Notes under the pieces: model-generated
Seen by the model: only the letters and a program-made list of their open reading frames with translations
What the model was told of the DNA's origin: nothing
Database searches by the model: none
Part shown: positions 35,857 to 45,063 of the stretch, piece by piece
Layout: each line of letters starts with the position of its first letter
Position numbering within the stretch: position 1 is the stretch's first letter
Source: Acidimicrobium ferrooxidans DSM 10331
Lineage (GTDB): Bacteria > Actinomycetota > Acidimicrobiia > Acidimicrobiales > Ilumatobacteraceae
Assembly (NCBI GenBank): GCA_945900735.1
Contig: CAMDJX010000001.1
Span: 1-64,000, forward strand
Direction: 5' to 3'
DNA: 64,000 nt
Translations under genes and position numbers: made by a program

Positions 35857-36447
35857 ATGACAAGAGGCCCCGCGGTGGGTCGAACGGTTGGTGTCTTAGC
35901 GTTACAGGGTGCTTTTTTTGCGCATCAAATTGCTTTCGAGTCGCTTGGTCAGCAAACAATCCAAGTGAGAAACGAAGAAGATCTCGGTTTGGTTGACGCT
36001 CTGGTTTTCCCAGGTGGCGAATCAACCGCGATGTCTCATCTATTGCGGACATCTGAAATGTTTGAACCTATTCAGGCACGACTTTCCGAAGGTATGCCGG
36101 CGTTCGGTACCTGTGCAGGAATGATCATGCTGTCAACGGCAGTCATAGACGGACGACACGATCAACGATCATTCGGTGTGATTGACATAGACGTTCAGCG
36201 AAATGCCTATGGGCGTCAGATAGATAGCTTCGAAACCGATATCAACGTAGAAGGCTTGCACGAACCTTTTCATGCTTCGTTTATTCGCGCTCCGCAGGTG
36301 GTTCGCTGCGGTAGCGGCGTAAGCGTCCTTGCCAGCCTTGCCGATAGCCCAATTCTTGTAAAACAGAATTCGGTTATGGTTGCAGCGTTCCATCCGGAAC
36401 TTGGCGTCGATAGTCGAGTTCATGCAATGTTTTTAGAAATGCTGTAG
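35857..36447 (+). CDS. pdxT: Pyridoxal 5'-phosphate synthase, glutaminase subunit PdxT
   Basis: A 196-residue class I glutamine amidotransferase that feeds ammonia to PdxS. Signs are VLALQGAFFAHQ, FPGGESTAMSHLL, the nucleophile in FGTCAGMI and the His-Glu pair in AFHPEL. The ATG directly abuts the pdxS stop. This is the DXP-independent PLP route. Confidence 0.97.
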   Translation: MTRGPAVGRTVGVLALQGAFFAHQIAFESLGQQTIQVRNEEDLGLVDALVFPGGESTAMSHLLRTSEMFEPIQARLSEGMPAFGTCAGMIMLSTAVIDGRHDQRSFGVIDIDVQRNAYGRQIDSFETDINVEGLHEPFHASFIRAPQVVRCGSGVSVLASLADSPILVKQNSVMVAAFHPELGVDSRVHAMFLEML

Positions 36448-36459
36448 AGAGGATCAGTT

Positions 36460-37212
36460 ATGTCCGGTCATTCCAAATGGGCAACCATCAAGCACAAAAA
36501 AGGCAAGGCGGACAAAGCCCGCGGTAAGACATTTGCAAAACTTTCGCGCCAGTTGGAGGTTGCGGTTCGCGAGGGTGGCGGCCCAGACCCATCATCAAAC
36601 GCATCACTTCGCACCGTCGTGCTCAAAGCCAAGTCCGCACAAATGACTAACGATGCAATCGATCGCGCGATCAAGCGCGGTGCTGGTGTTCAAACTGGTA
36701 GCGCATACGAAAGCATCACCTATGAGGGTTACGCACCAGGTGGTGTTGCGCTTCTAGTTGATGCACTTACAGACAATCGCAATCGAACAGCTTCCGATGT
36801 ACGTCTTGCCTTCAGCAAGTCGGGTGGCGCCATGGCCGAACCAGGAGCAGTTGGTTGGCAATTTTCACGGCGCGGTGTTGTGCTCGTGGGGAAGAATAAA
36901 ACCGAGGAAGACGTGATGATGGTTTCGCTGGATCACGGTGCAGAAGATGTCGTTGATGACGGCGAACACTGGCGTGTGCTGTGCGATCCGCATACTCTGT
37001 TCGATTTGAAGGCTTCTCTCGAACAAGCAGGAATGACAGTTGTTTCAGCTGAGAGCACAATGGTCTCCTCAATGTCGGTTGCGGTAACAGATATTGCTGA
37101 CGCCAAGGCTATTTTGAAGATCATGGATGATCTCGAAGAGAATGATGACGTACAAGATGTATATTCCAATTTTGACATTTCCGACGAGATTTTGAACGAG
37201 GTTGCATCATGA
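36460..37212 (+). CDS. yebC: YebC/PmpR family DNA-binding regulatory protein
   Basis: A 250-residue protein starting MSGHSKWATIKHKKGKADKARGK, the invariant family start. YEGYAPGGVALLVDALTDNRNRT is the second signature. YebC proteins act as transcriptional regulators; some help ribosomes at proline stretches. It lies just upstream of ruvC, as in many bacteria. A good AGAGAGGA site precedes the ATG. It overlaps the peroxiredoxin gene by 4 bp. Confidence 0.97.
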   Translation: MSGHSKWATIKHKKGKADKARGKTFAKLSRQLEVAVREGGGPDPSSNASLRTVVLKAKSAQMTNDAIDRAIKRGAGVQTGSAYESITYEGYAPGGVALLVDALTDNRNRTASDVRLAFSKSGGAMAEPGAVGWQFSRRGVVLVGKNKTEEDVMMVSLDHGAEDVVDDGEHWRVLCDPHTLFDLKASLEQAGMTVVSAESTMVSSMSVAVTDIADAKAILKIMDDLEENDDVQDVYSNFDISDEILNEVAS

Positions 37213-37667
37213 GCATCAAAGTTGGCGACAAGGCCCCTTCATTCGTACTTCCTGGAACTGGCGGCGCGTCGTACACACTCGAACAATTTGCAGGTGCTCC
37301 TCTCGTATTGGTGTTTTATCCAGGCGACAACACGCCAGTGTGCACGAAGCAGCTGAATTGCTACAACGATGAACTTTCGCAGTTCACCGAAGTTGGAGCC
37401 CAAGTTGTTGGCATATCTGCACAGGACGTTTCCAGCCACGACAACTTCTCCCAGAAGCACGGGTTCGGTTTCCCGTTGCTCGCCGATACCGACAAGGCCG
37501 TCGCCAGCGCATACGGGGTGGTGGGCCCACTTGGCTTTCCGCGGCGCAGCGTCTTTGTGATCGACGCCAAGGGCGTAGTTTCCTATGTCCACAGGGCATT
37601 GGCTGGCATAACCTTCAGGCCAGTTTCCGAGCTAGTTGCCGCCGTGGAGTTGGCGAAGAAAGCCTAA
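37209..37667 (+). CDS. bcp: Peroxiredoxin, Bcp/PrxQ type
   Basis: A 152-residue thiol peroxidase. The peroxidatic Cys is in DNTPVCTKQL near residue 44; a second Cys five residues later (NCYND) matches the PrxQ-type resolving Cys. FYPGD precedes it and GPLGFPRRSVFVIDAKG closes the fold. It is translationally coupled to yebC; such a gene is not a regular part of the yebC-ruvC row elsewhere, as I recall. Confidence 0.95.
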   Translation: MSIKVGDKAPSFVLPGTGGASYTLEQFAGAPLVLVFYPGDNTPVCTKQLNCYNDELSQFTEVGAQVVGISAQDVSSHDNFSQKHGFGFPLLADTDKAVASAYGVVGPLGFPRRSVFVIDAKGVVSYVHRALAGITFRPVSELVAAVELAKKA

Positions 37668-37686
37668 ACCTCCACAGCCGAGCAAC

Positions 37687-37692
37687 TAAGAT
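37687..37692 (+). promoter_or_regulatory. Putative -10 box for ruvCAB
   Basis: TAAGAT lies 12 to 7 bases before the ruvC ATG in a 31-bp gap with no ribosome binding site. No obvious LexA/SOS box was spotted beside it. Confidence 0.4.
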
Positions 37693-37698
37693 GAACAT

Positions 37699-38253
37699 AT
37701 GTTCGCCCCAAAGCCGGATACTCAAAGCCAGTCGGGGTTCGTCGTTCTAGGGGTCGATCCAGGCCTCACTCGATGCGGTTATGCGGCAATTGAAGTTGGC
37801 CAATCTCGTGTGCCCAAACTTCTCCAGATGGGTGTAATGACCACCGCTGTGTCTGACGATTTGCCGGTTCGATTGGCCACGTTGCAAGCCGACTTCGAAA
37901 TTCTGATGGACGAAGTAACGCCGCAAGCAGTTGCTGTCGAGCAGGTCTTCTTCCAGAACAATGTTCGAACGGCAATGGGCGTCGGTCAGGCCAGTGGATT
38001 GGTGCTCGCTATGGCTGCGCGTCGCGGTATCCACGTAGTGCAGTACACACCAAGCCAAGTGAAGAGTGCAGTCACGGGTTCGGGTACCGCAAACAAACTG
38101 CAAGTGCAACAAATGGTGCAGCGTCAGTTGAAGCTTCGGTCCTTGCCTCAGCCTCCCGATGCTGCCGATGCGGCAGCACTTGCGCTTTGTCATCTCGCTG
38201 TTTCTCCAATCCGCCAATCAATTGCGCGAGCCTCAGTGGGAGCCCGTTCATGA
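37699..38253 (+). CDS. ruvC: Holliday junction endonuclease RuvC
   Basis: A 184-residue nuclease that resolves four-way junctions. Active-site acids are in LGVDPGLTRCGYA, AVEQVFFQNNVRTA and DAADAAALALCH. It has a 13-residue N-terminal extension before the first strand. It starts the ruvC-ruvA-ruvB operon and overlaps ruvA by 4 bp. Confidence 0.96.
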   Translation: MFAPKPDTQSQSGFVVLGVDPGLTRCGYAAIEVGQSRVPKLLQMGVMTTAVSDDLPVRLATLQADFEILMDEVTPQAVAVEQVFFQNNVRTAMGVGQASGLVLAMAARRGIHVVQYTPSQVKSAVTGSGTANKLQVQQMVQRQLKLRSLPQPPDAADAAALALCHLAVSPIRQSIARASVGARS

Positions 38254-38843
38254 TCGGTTCGCTTCGTGGAAAAGTTGTTGAGCGCAATAACGACGGAACG
38301 GTATTGCTCGAAGTCGGCGGGGTTGGCTACCTCATTCATGTCACACCACGTACGCTCGCCGAGCTAGAACCAACTAGTGCAGCCTTTGTCTATGTCCACC
38401 ACCACATTCGCGAAGACGCACAAACATTATTTGCGTTTCTCGAGCGAGACGAGCGCCGCAGTTTCGAGATACTCATCGCGACGCATGGCATTGGGCCGTC
38501 AATGGCGATGTCGATACTTGCCACACATTCTCCGCGCGTACTCATCGATATTGTCGCTACGAACGATCTTGCAGCACTCACGATGGTTCCGGGTGTGGGC
38601 CGCAAAACGGCCGAGCGTCTTCTCGTTGAATTGAAAGACCGACTCAATTTGCCGCACATCGACACACCTGAGTCAACTGGAGCAGCTGGGCACTCGGCAG
38701 TAGTGGATGTCCGTGAGGCCCTTACAGGTTTGGGTTATTCGAGCGAAGAAATAAGGGAAGTACTGCGCGAACAATCTGCAACCGACTCTGCCGAGAATAT
38801 GTTGCGCAATGCACTCAACCAGCTGGGGGCCCGCCGTGCGTGA
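38250..38843 (+). CDS. ruvA: Holliday junction DNA-binding protein RuvA
   Basis: A 197-residue junction-binding subunit. [11 protein letters not shown] begins the OB fold; the helix-hairpin-helix segments are [13 protein letters not shown] and [20 protein letters not shown]. Domain III ends with [17 protein letters not shown], which contacts RuvB. ATG 38250 within the ruvC stop is the start; the 38187 frame start is inside ruvC. Confidence 0.96.
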   Translation: MIGSLRGKVVERNNDGTVLLEVGGVGYLIHVTPRTLAELEPTSAAFVYVHHHIREDAQTLFAFLERDERRSFEILIATHGIGPSMAMSILATHSPRVLIDIVATNDLAALTMVPGVGRKTAERLLVELKDRLNLPHIDTPESTGAAGHSAVVDVREALTGLGYSSEEIREVLREQSATDSAENMLRNALNQLGARRA

Positions 38844-39864
38844 AGAATATGTTGATCCAGAAATTCGCTCAGGTGAAGAGTTGGATGCCACAGAAGATGG
38901 TGGTTTAAGACCACGAACTCTCGCCGAGTTTGTCGGTCAACGAGAACTGAAGGAACATCTCAACATTGTGCTCGAGGCCGCCAGGCGGCGGGGTCAAGCA
39001 GCCGATCACTTGTTGTTGGCTGGGCCGCCGGGGCTTGGCAAGACGACAATGGCAACCATCGTCGCAATTGAAATGGGTGCACATATTCATGTCACGTCGG
39101 GCCCTGCGCTCGAACGTGCTGGCGATTTAGCTGCAATCCTCACAAAACTAGAACCGAATGACGTGTTGTTCATCGATGAAATACATCGGTTATCTCGCAG
39201 CGTCGAAGAGATCTTGTACCCAGCTATGGAAGATTTTCAGATCGACATTGTTGTTGGCAAAGGTCCTTCTGCATCGTCTATCCGTCTCACGCTTCCAAGA
39301 TTTACGCTGATTGGTGCAACCACCCGTACCGGCATGATTACTGGTCCTCTTCGAGATCGTTTTGGTCTCGTAGCCAGGCTTGATTTCTATGATGACGAAG
39401 AACTCCAGCTCATTGTTCAGCGAGCAGCATCTATTTTGCAGGTGGACATCGATGCGCAGGGAGCAGGAGAAATTGCCCGACGATCACGCGGCACACCACG
39501 TATCGCCAATCGTTTGTTGCGCAGAGTTCGCGATTTTGCAGAAGTGCGTAAGGACGGAACGATCTCTCAGCAAACAGCCAATGAAGCACTCGTCGTTTTC
39601 GGCGTAGACAAACTTGGTCTCGACAAGGTAGACCGAGCGGTACTGGGCGCGCTTTGCCAACAATTCAACGGAGGTCCGGTTGGGCTTTCGACGTTGGCAA
39701 TCAGCGTCAGCGAACAAACCGAAACCATTGAAGATGTATATGAACCTTTCCTTATTCAGCAGGGCTTGCTTGCAAGAACGCCCAGGGGCCGAATAGCGAT
39801 GCCCGCTGCATGGGATCATCTTGGTCTTCCCCGACCAGAACAAGATTCACAACTGTTTTCTTAA
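38836..39864 (+). CDS. ruvB: Holliday junction branch migration ATPase RuvB
   Basis: A 342-residue AAA+ motor. Walker A is [12 protein letters not shown], Walker B is [12 protein letters not shown], sensor 1 is [12 protein letters not shown], and the arginine finger region [16 protein letters not shown] follows. A winged helix closes the protein ([13 protein letters not shown]). GTG 38836 overlaps the ruvA stop by 8 bp and gives the usual start before [11 protein letters not shown]; the 38809 ATG is too far inside ruvA. Confidence 0.97.
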   Translation: MREEYVDPEIRSGEELDATEDGGLRPRTLAEFVGQRELKEHLNIVLEAARRRGQAADHLLLAGPPGLGKTTMATIVAIEMGAHIHVTSGPALERAGDLAAILTKLEPNDVLFIDEIHRLSRSVEEILYPAMEDFQIDIVVGKGPSASSIRLTLPRFTLIGATTRTGMITGPLRDRFGLVARLDFYDDEELQLIVQRAASILQVDIDAQGAGEIARRSRGTPRIANRLLRRVRDFAEVRKDGTISQQTANEALVVFGVDKLGLDKVDRAVLGALCQQFNGGPVGLSTLAISVSEQTETIEDVYEPFLIQQGLLARTPRGRIAMPAAWDHLGLPRPEQDSQLFS

Positions 39865-39872
39865 CCTGCTCG

Positions 39873-39878
39873 TACATT
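39873..39878 (+). promoter_or_regulatory. Putative -10 box for queA
   Basis: TACATT lies 12 to 7 bases before the queA ATG, which has no ribosome binding site. The 20-bp gap after ruvB also allows read-through. A similar TACCGT at 40904-40909 precedes tgt. Confidence 0.35.
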
Positions 39879-39884
39879 TAGATC

Positions 39885-40913
39885 ATGCAATTGTCCGACA
39901 TCGATTACCAATTGCCGATCAAACTCATTGCGCAGACGCCCATCGAACCACGAGATTCGGCTCGGCTGCTTGTGGATCAAGGTGCGCAGCTGCCTCTCGA
40001 CCAACACGTTCATGATTTGTGCGACTTTTTGATGCCATATGACGTAATTGTGCTCAATCACACACGTGTGTTGCCGGCGCGGTTGCGCGCGCGCCGTTCA
40101 ACGGGCGGTGCTGTGGAGATACTGCTCCTTAATCAAATCAACAATGACTCTTGCGCATGGGAGGCAATGATTAAACCGGGCGGAAAGTTGCACGATGGCG
40201 AGATCTTGTCAGTTAACCAATCCGAAATGAGCGTTGAAGTCGGCGAGCGAACTATTCACGGCGACACATTTGCAATCAAACTGCTCGCCTCAAATGTGTT
40301 GGCAGAGCTGTTGAGGGTCGGCGAAGTCCCTTTGCCCCCATATATAACTGAGACACTTCAAGATTCTGAGCGTTACCAAACAGTCTTCTCGCACGATCAG
40401 CGATCTGCTGCGGCGCCAACAGCTGGCCTGCACTTTACGCACGAACTCTTGCAGCGGATCCGCGATTTGGGTGTGCGCATACTCGAGGTAGAACTTGTAG
40501 TCGGGCTGGACACATTCAAGCCGATTTCTGAAGATGATCCTCTCAAACACCTCATCCACAGCGAGGCGTACTCCGTGTCACAAGAGGTTTTAACCATCTG
40601 CGTCGAGGCGCGTGCGAGCGGGGGTCGAATAGTCGCAGTTGGCACGACCGCAACACGGGCATTGGAAAGTGCCGCAACAACGGGGTTGCTATCGGGGAAT
40701 ACAACGCTGTACATCACCCCTGGTTACCAGTGGAAGTTGGTTGACGTCATGATGACTAATTTCCACATGCCGAAAACAACATTGCTTTTGATGATTGAAA
40801 GTTTTATAGGCAAACGATGGCGATCGTTATATCAACACGCAATGGATAAGAAGTATCGAATGCTTTCATTCGGTGATGCAATGCTGTTGCATCGACATAC
40901 AGATACCGTATAA
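39885..40913 (+). CDS. queA: S-adenosylmethionine:tRNA ribosyltransferase-isomerase
   Basis: A 342-residue enzyme that turns preQ1 in tRNA into epoxyqueuosine using SAM. YQLPIKLIAQTPIEPRDSARLL, LNHTRVLPARLRARR, SAAAPTAGLHFTHELL and NFHMPKTTLLLMIESFIG are family signatures. It is 3 bp before tgt. QueA is missing from mycobacteria as far as I recall, so this cell keeps queuosine modification. Confidence 0.96.
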   Translation: MQLSDIDYQLPIKLIAQTPIEPRDSARLLVDQGAQLPLDQHVHDLCDFLMPYDVIVLNHTRVLPARLRARRSTGGAVEILLLNQINNDSCAWEAMIKPGGKLHDGEILSVNQSEMSVEVGERTIHGDTFAIKLLASNVLAELLRVGEVPLPPYITETLQDSERYQTVFSHDQRSAAAPTAGLHFTHELLQRIRDLGVRILEVELVVGLDTFKPISEDDPLKHLIHSEAYSVSQEVLTICVEARASGGRIVAVGTTATRALESAATTGLLSGNTTLYITPGYQWKLVDVMMTNFHMPKTTLLLMIESFIGKRWRSLYQHAMDKKYRMLSFGDAMLLHRHTDTV

Positions 40914-40916
40914 CTG

Positions 40917-42014
40917 ATGTTCCCTGTTCGGTTTGAAACTGAAGCAACCGATGGTTTGGCGCGTGCCGGCACAGCCTCCACGCACCGAGGGCAGTACACC
41001 ACACCAACCTTCATGCCAGTTGGCACTCGCGGCGCAATCAAATACCTCAGTGCATCCGATTACGAAGATCTTGGTGCGCAAATTGTGTTGGGAAATACTT
41101 ATCACTTAATGCTTCGACCGGGGGCCGAAACTGTTTCAACCTTGGGCGGGCTCGGTAAATTCGCAGGATGGGGTGGGCTCACTCTCACCGACTCTGGAGG
41201 GTTCCAAGTTTTCTCACTCAATCCATCTGTCGACGATGACGGTGTCACTTTTCGTTCAACGTATGACGGATCTTCTCATCGCTATACGCCGGAGGGGGCT
41301 GTAGACACGCAGCAGTTACTCGGGGCGGACATTCAGATGGTGCTTGATGTATGTCCTCCTTTGCCTTCCGAGACATCGGTCGTGCGATTGGCACTTGAGC
41401 GCACTTCGGCTTGGGCAAAGAGGGCACAGGTACATCACAAACGAACCGACCAATCTTTATTCGGCATCGTTCAAGGTGGCATTGACGTGAACATGCGAGA
41501 AGAAAGCGCAAAGCGAACGGCTGATCTTGATTTTGATGGTTACGGAATCGGGGGACTGTCGGTTGGTGAAACACGGGAACAGATGATTCCGGCGTTAGCG
41601 GCAGCGCTCGCTCATCTTCCGACGGACAGGCCTCGATACTTGATGGGCGTAGGCGATCCAGCATCTTTGGTTGAGGCGGTGAACCTTGGTGTCGACCAAT
41701 TCGACTGCGTGTTGCAAACCAGGCTTGGTCGTCATGGCACCGCACTTACGTCAGTTGGCAGAGTCAATCTCAAACGCTCTGAATTTACCCTGAGTGAAGA
41801 TCCGATCGATTCGGCATGTGGATGCATGGTCTGCAGACGCCACACCCGTGGTTACATCCGTCACCTGTTTCAGGTGGGCGAGCCAACTGCCTCGCGATTG
41901 GTCTCGATTCACAACATTGCGTGGACGCTCAATTTTATGACGTCCATGAGAGAAGCCATAGTTGAGGCACGTTTTGCAGAATTCAGGCAATCAACATTGG
42001 CTATCTGGGGCTAG
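40917..42014 (+). CDS. tgt: tRNA-guanine transglycosylase
   Basis: A 365-residue enzyme that exchanges guanine 34 for preQ1 in GUN anticodons. The base-binding Asp is in LTDSGGFQVFSL, the nucleophile in VDQFDCVLQTRLGRHGTALT, and the zinc site in CGCMVCRRHTRGYIRHL plus a later HN. LQTR replaces the more usual (M/S)PTR. Queuosine precursor genes queCDEF are not in this window. Confidence 0.96.
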   Translation: MFPVRFETEATDGLARAGTASTHRGQYTTPTFMPVGTRGAIKYLSASDYEDLGAQIVLGNTYHLMLRPGAETVSTLGGLGKFAGWGGLTLTDSGGFQVFSLNPSVDDDGVTFRSTYDGSSHRYTPEGAVDTQQLLGADIQMVLDVCPPLPSETSVVRLALERTSAWAKRAQVHHKRTDQSLFGIVQGGIDVNMREESAKRTADLDFDGYGIGGLSVGETREQMIPALAAALAHLPTDRPRYLMGVGDPASLVEAVNLGVDQFDCVLQTRLGRHGTALTSVGRVNLKRSEFTLSEDPIDSACGCMVCRRHTRGYIRHLFQVGEPTASRLVSIHNIAWTLNFMTSMREAIVEARFAEFRQSTLAIWG

Positions 42015-42036
42015 TAGCTGGCACTGCCGTTGCGTA

Positions 42037-42042
42037 TAGAGT
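42037..42042 (+). promoter_or_regulatory. Putative -10 box for yajC
   Basis: TAGAGT lies 14 to 9 bases before the yajC ATG in a 36-bp gap, without a clear ribosome binding site. Confidence 0.4.
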
Positions 42043-42050
42043 GACACCTT

Positions 42051-42395
42051 ATGTTTAACGCACTGAACCTTTTGTCCGCCGCCGAAACGAAAAACAGTGG
42101 AGGTTCCATTCTTGGAATGCTTCCATTGGTTGCAATTTTTGCTGCGATGTACTTTCTTTTACTTCGTCCACAACGCAAGCGTCAGAAAGAAACCCGCAAT
42201 CTGCAGACCAGCTTGCAAGAGGGCGACGAGATCGTAATGGCATCTGGCCTGTACGGCTGGATCTCGTCGGTCGAAGACAATTACTTTTGGGTCGAAATTG
42301 CCAAGGACACCGAAGTGCGGGTTTTGAAGAGCGCGGTTTCCAGCCGAGTTTCAACAAATTCGCAAGGCTCGGATAATTCGGAAGACAAAAAATAA
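42051..42395 (+). CDS. yajC: Preprotein translocase subunit YajC
   Basis: A 114-residue protein with one membrane helix (about residues 23-41, MLPLVAIFAAMYFLLL) followed by RPQRKRQKE and the family core LQEGDEIVMASGLYGWISSV. It associates with SecDF. It sits between tgt and secD, as in E. coli. Confidence 0.93.
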   Translation: MFNALNLLSAAETKNSGGSILGMLPLVAIFAAMYFLLLRPQRKRQKETRNLQTSLQEGDEIVMASGLYGWISSVEDNYFWVEIAKDTEVRVLKSAVSSRVSTNSQGSDNSEDKK

Positions 42396-42423
42396 CGAGC
42401 GCGATTGCGTCGTTATCTAATTC

Positions 42424-43920
42424 ATGGTTCGCCGTTTAGTCATTTCCCTCGTCGGGGTAGTAGTCATCGTTTTCGGTTTGTTCGCTGCCAATTTGGTTGC
42501 AGGCAACGTTCCCTCATTGGGTCTCGACTTGCAGGGTGGCGCCTCAATCACATTGCAACCAGAAGGTGAATATGACGAGATTGCACTGGACGTTGCGATC
42601 AACATCATTCGATCACGCGTCGACTCCATCGGTGTTGCCGAGCCAGAGATCATTCGCCAAGGAGACACAGTTGTTGTCAACTTGCCTGGTGTTGATGATC
42701 AACAACGAGCGTTAGACATCATTGGCCGCCAAGGCCAAGTGCTGCTTCGTCCGGTTTTACAGGCCGGTGCGCTCGACACGGCGGCTACATCAACGTTGCC
42801 TGGTCAAACAACTCTTCCTTCAGATTCGACGCTGCCAGGTGCGGCCAGCGGGCCGGGCAGTGCACGCGTGCGTGGCGCTGCAACTACGACGGTTCCTGCT
42901 TCATCGGATACAACTGGACAAAACATTCAGGTTTCGGATGACCCAAACGATCCTTCGGCTAACGCTGTTCTTACCGACGGAAAAGGCGGCGGTTTTCTCG
43001 TTGGCCCAGCTGGTGCCGATGGCCTGGTGTTCACGAACGACGCCACTGCCGAGATAAACAACGGTAATTGGGTCGTCAATGTTGGATTGCAAGACGGCCC
43101 AACTGGCGCTGATCTTTGGAATGCCCTAACAACGAAGTGCTTCAATCGAGACGCAGTTTGCCCTACTGGGCAGATTGCGATTGTCCTCGACGGAAAAGTA
43201 ATCTCGGCGCCAGTTGTTCAGGAGGCCATATTCTCTGGTGGCACTGTTCAAATTTCCGGCGATTTCACTGAAGGTGAAGCACGCGACTTAGCAAAGATCC
43301 TCGAGTTCGGCGCTGTTCCCGTCAAGTTCGTGGTTGCCACGGTCCAGACCGTCTCACCAACGCTAGGTAAGGACTCGCTTCGCGCCGCGGTCATCTCTGG
43401 CCTTGTTGGTGTTCTGCTCGTCGTGCTGTTTTTCTTCTTCTACTACCGCCTACTGACGATTGTCATTCTCGGCGGTCTCACCATTTCATTTTCGTTGTTG
43501 TGGAGCGTCGTTGCATTCCTGTCAAAGACCAATGGCCTCGCACTCACCCTTTCCGGTGTAGCAGGAATCATTGTTTCAATCGGCGTTACGGTCGACTCTT
43601 ACGTAGTTTTCTTTGAAAAGATGAAAGACGAATTGCAGCAAGGCAAAACCTTGCGTGGTTCTGCGCAACGAAGCTTCGCATCGGCATGGCGCACAATTTT
43701 GGCTGCCGACACGGTTTCGTTCCTGGGTGCTCTCACGCTTTGGTGGCTAACCGTCGGTTCGGTTCGCGGCTTTGCGTTTTTCCTTGGTCTATCAACGTTG
43801 TGTGACGTGATCGTCGCGTATTTCTTCACAAGACCGTCGGTTCTGTTGCTCGCACGAACACGGTTATTGAATGGTCGAAAGATCTTGGGAGTCAAGCTGC
43901 CGGAAGGGGTTACTCAATGA
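42424..43920 (+). CDS. secD: Protein translocase subunit SecD
   Basis: A 498-residue RND-type membrane protein that drives late export with the proton gradient. An N-terminal helix (residues 5-26) is followed by LGLDLQGGASITLQ. The periplasmic domain contains a Thr/Ser/Pro-rich insert around residues 118-165 with TTLPSDSTLPG, unlike compact SecD proteins. DGKVISAPVVQEAI and FGAVPVKF lead into five helices with SGVAGIIVSIGVTVDSYVVFFEKMKDE. It overlaps secF by 4 bp. Confidence 0.96.
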   Translation: MVRRLVISLVGVVVIVFGLFAANLVAGNVPSLGLDLQGGASITLQPEGEYDEIALDVAINIIRSRVDSIGVAEPEIIRQGDTVVVNLPGVDDQQRALDIIGRQGQVLLRPVLQAGALDTAATSTLPGQTTLPSDSTLPGAASGPGSARVRGAATTTVPASSDTTGQNIQVSDDPNDPSANAVLTDGKGGGFLVGPAGADGLVFTNDATAEINNGNWVVNVGLQDGPTGADLWNALTTKCFNRDAVCPTGQIAIVLDGKVISAPVVQEAIFSGGTVQISGDFTEGEARDLAKILEFGAVPVKFVVATVQTVSPTLGKDSLRAAVISGLVGVLLVVLFFFFYYRLLTIVILGGLTISFSLLWSVVAFLSKTNGLALTLSGVAGIIVSIGVTVDSYVVFFEKMKDELQQGKTLRGSAQRSFASAWRTILAADTVSFLGALTLWWLTVGSVRGFAFFLGLSTLCDVIVAYFFTRPSVLLLARTRLLNGRKILGVKLPEGVTQ

Positions 43921-45020
43921 GCGGTGTGCTCTCACGCCTATACCGAGGCGAGACAACCTTCAACTTCGTAGGGCGACGCTGGTGGGGTTTTGGCTTGTCG
44001 CTGTTTCTCATCGTGGTAACGATGTTGTCGTTATTTACCAGAGGCCTGAACCTAGGCATCGACTTTGAGGGTGGAGTTGCCTGGGAGGTTCCCGCTGCTT
44101 CAATCACCATCGAAGACGTGACCACAATTCTCGAATCGAACAAGATCGACACAGCAGATGCAAAGGTCCAATCGCTGAATGGTTCGGATGGGCCGCGCAT
44201 TCGCGTGCAAGTCGCAGAGCAAAGTGACGCCACGAAGTCGGCTGTTCAGGGCGAGCTCGCTGCAAAAGCCATTGTTGACGTCCAAGATGTCAGCGTTTCG
44301 TCCGTCAGTTCGTCTTGGGGTCGCAGCATCACCGAAAAGGCCGTGCGAGCTCTTCTTATCTTCTTCGTTCTGGTCTCAATATTCATTGCGTGGCGCTTTG
44401 AATGGAAGATGGCACTTTCAGCAATTTTAGCGATGGCCCACGACGTGCTGATCAGCGTCGGTTTGTATTCTGTAACGGGGCTTGCGGTAACACCAGCAAC
44501 GGTCATTGCGTTTTTAACCATTCTCGGTTTTTCCCTGTACGACACAATCGTGGTGTTCGACAAGGTTCACGACAACACCGCAAAGTATTCAGCCTCAAGG
44601 GTTTCGTATGCCGACATCACAAACGTTTCCATGAACCAGGTTTTGATGCGTTCAATCAACACATCGCTCGCTGCGGTGCTCCCGGTACTTTCTTTGCTTG
44701 TGCTTGGATCCTGGGTGTTGGGCGCCGTTGCTTTGGAAGAATTTGCTATTGCTTTGTTGGTTGGCCTTTTGCTTGGTGCTTACTCGTCGATTTTTGTTGC
44801 CACACCGCTGTTGGCGGTATTTAAGACGCGTGAATCCAAATATGCGTCTTTGGCCGATGAGGTCCATACGGGGGTCGAAATGGCGCGTATTGCAGGCTCT
44901 GGCAAGAAGACGGTTCAGCGTGTCGTCGCTACCACCACTGAAGATTCCGAGCGCGAACTTGTTCTTGCAAGTTCGGCCCTTACGCATCCGCCCCGACCAC
45001 GTAAAAAGCGTCGCCGTTAG
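43917..45020 (+). CDS. secF: Protein translocase subunit SecF
   Basis: A 367-residue partner of SecD. GLNLGIDFEGGVAWEV is the periplasmic start; VIAFLTILGFSLYDTIVVFDKVHDN is the SecF signature; NQVLMRSINTSLAAVLPVL and the last helices follow. The basic tail RPRKKRRR is cytoplasmic. Six membrane helices are expected. Confidence 0.96.
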   Translation: MSGVLSRLYRGETTFNFVGRRWWGFGLSLFLIVVTMLSLFTRGLNLGIDFEGGVAWEVPAASITIEDVTTILESNKIDTADAKVQSLNGSDGPRIRVQVAEQSDATKSAVQGELAAKAIVDVQDVSVSSVSSSWGRSITEKAVRALLIFFVLVSIFIAWRFEWKMALSAILAMAHDVLISVGLYSVTGLAVTPATVIAFLTILGFSLYDTIVVFDKVHDNTAKYSASRVSYADITNVSMNQVLMRSINTSLAAVLPVLSLLVLGSWVLGAVALEEFAIALLVGLLLGAYSSIFVATPLLAVFKTRESKYASLADEVHTGVEMARIAGSGKKTVQRVVATTTEDSERELVLASSALTHPPRPRKKRRR

Positions 45021-45036
45021 TCAACAAACGTTCCCG

Positions 45037-45042
45037 TACACT
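45037..45042 (+). promoter_or_regulatory. Putative -10 box for relA
   Basis: TACACT is 27 bases before the relA ATG. GAGAGG (45052-45057) provides a ribosome binding site, so this message would have a short leader, unlike many neighbours. Confidence 0.4.
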
Positions 45043-45063
45043 TTTAGTTATGAGAGGCTCTAA

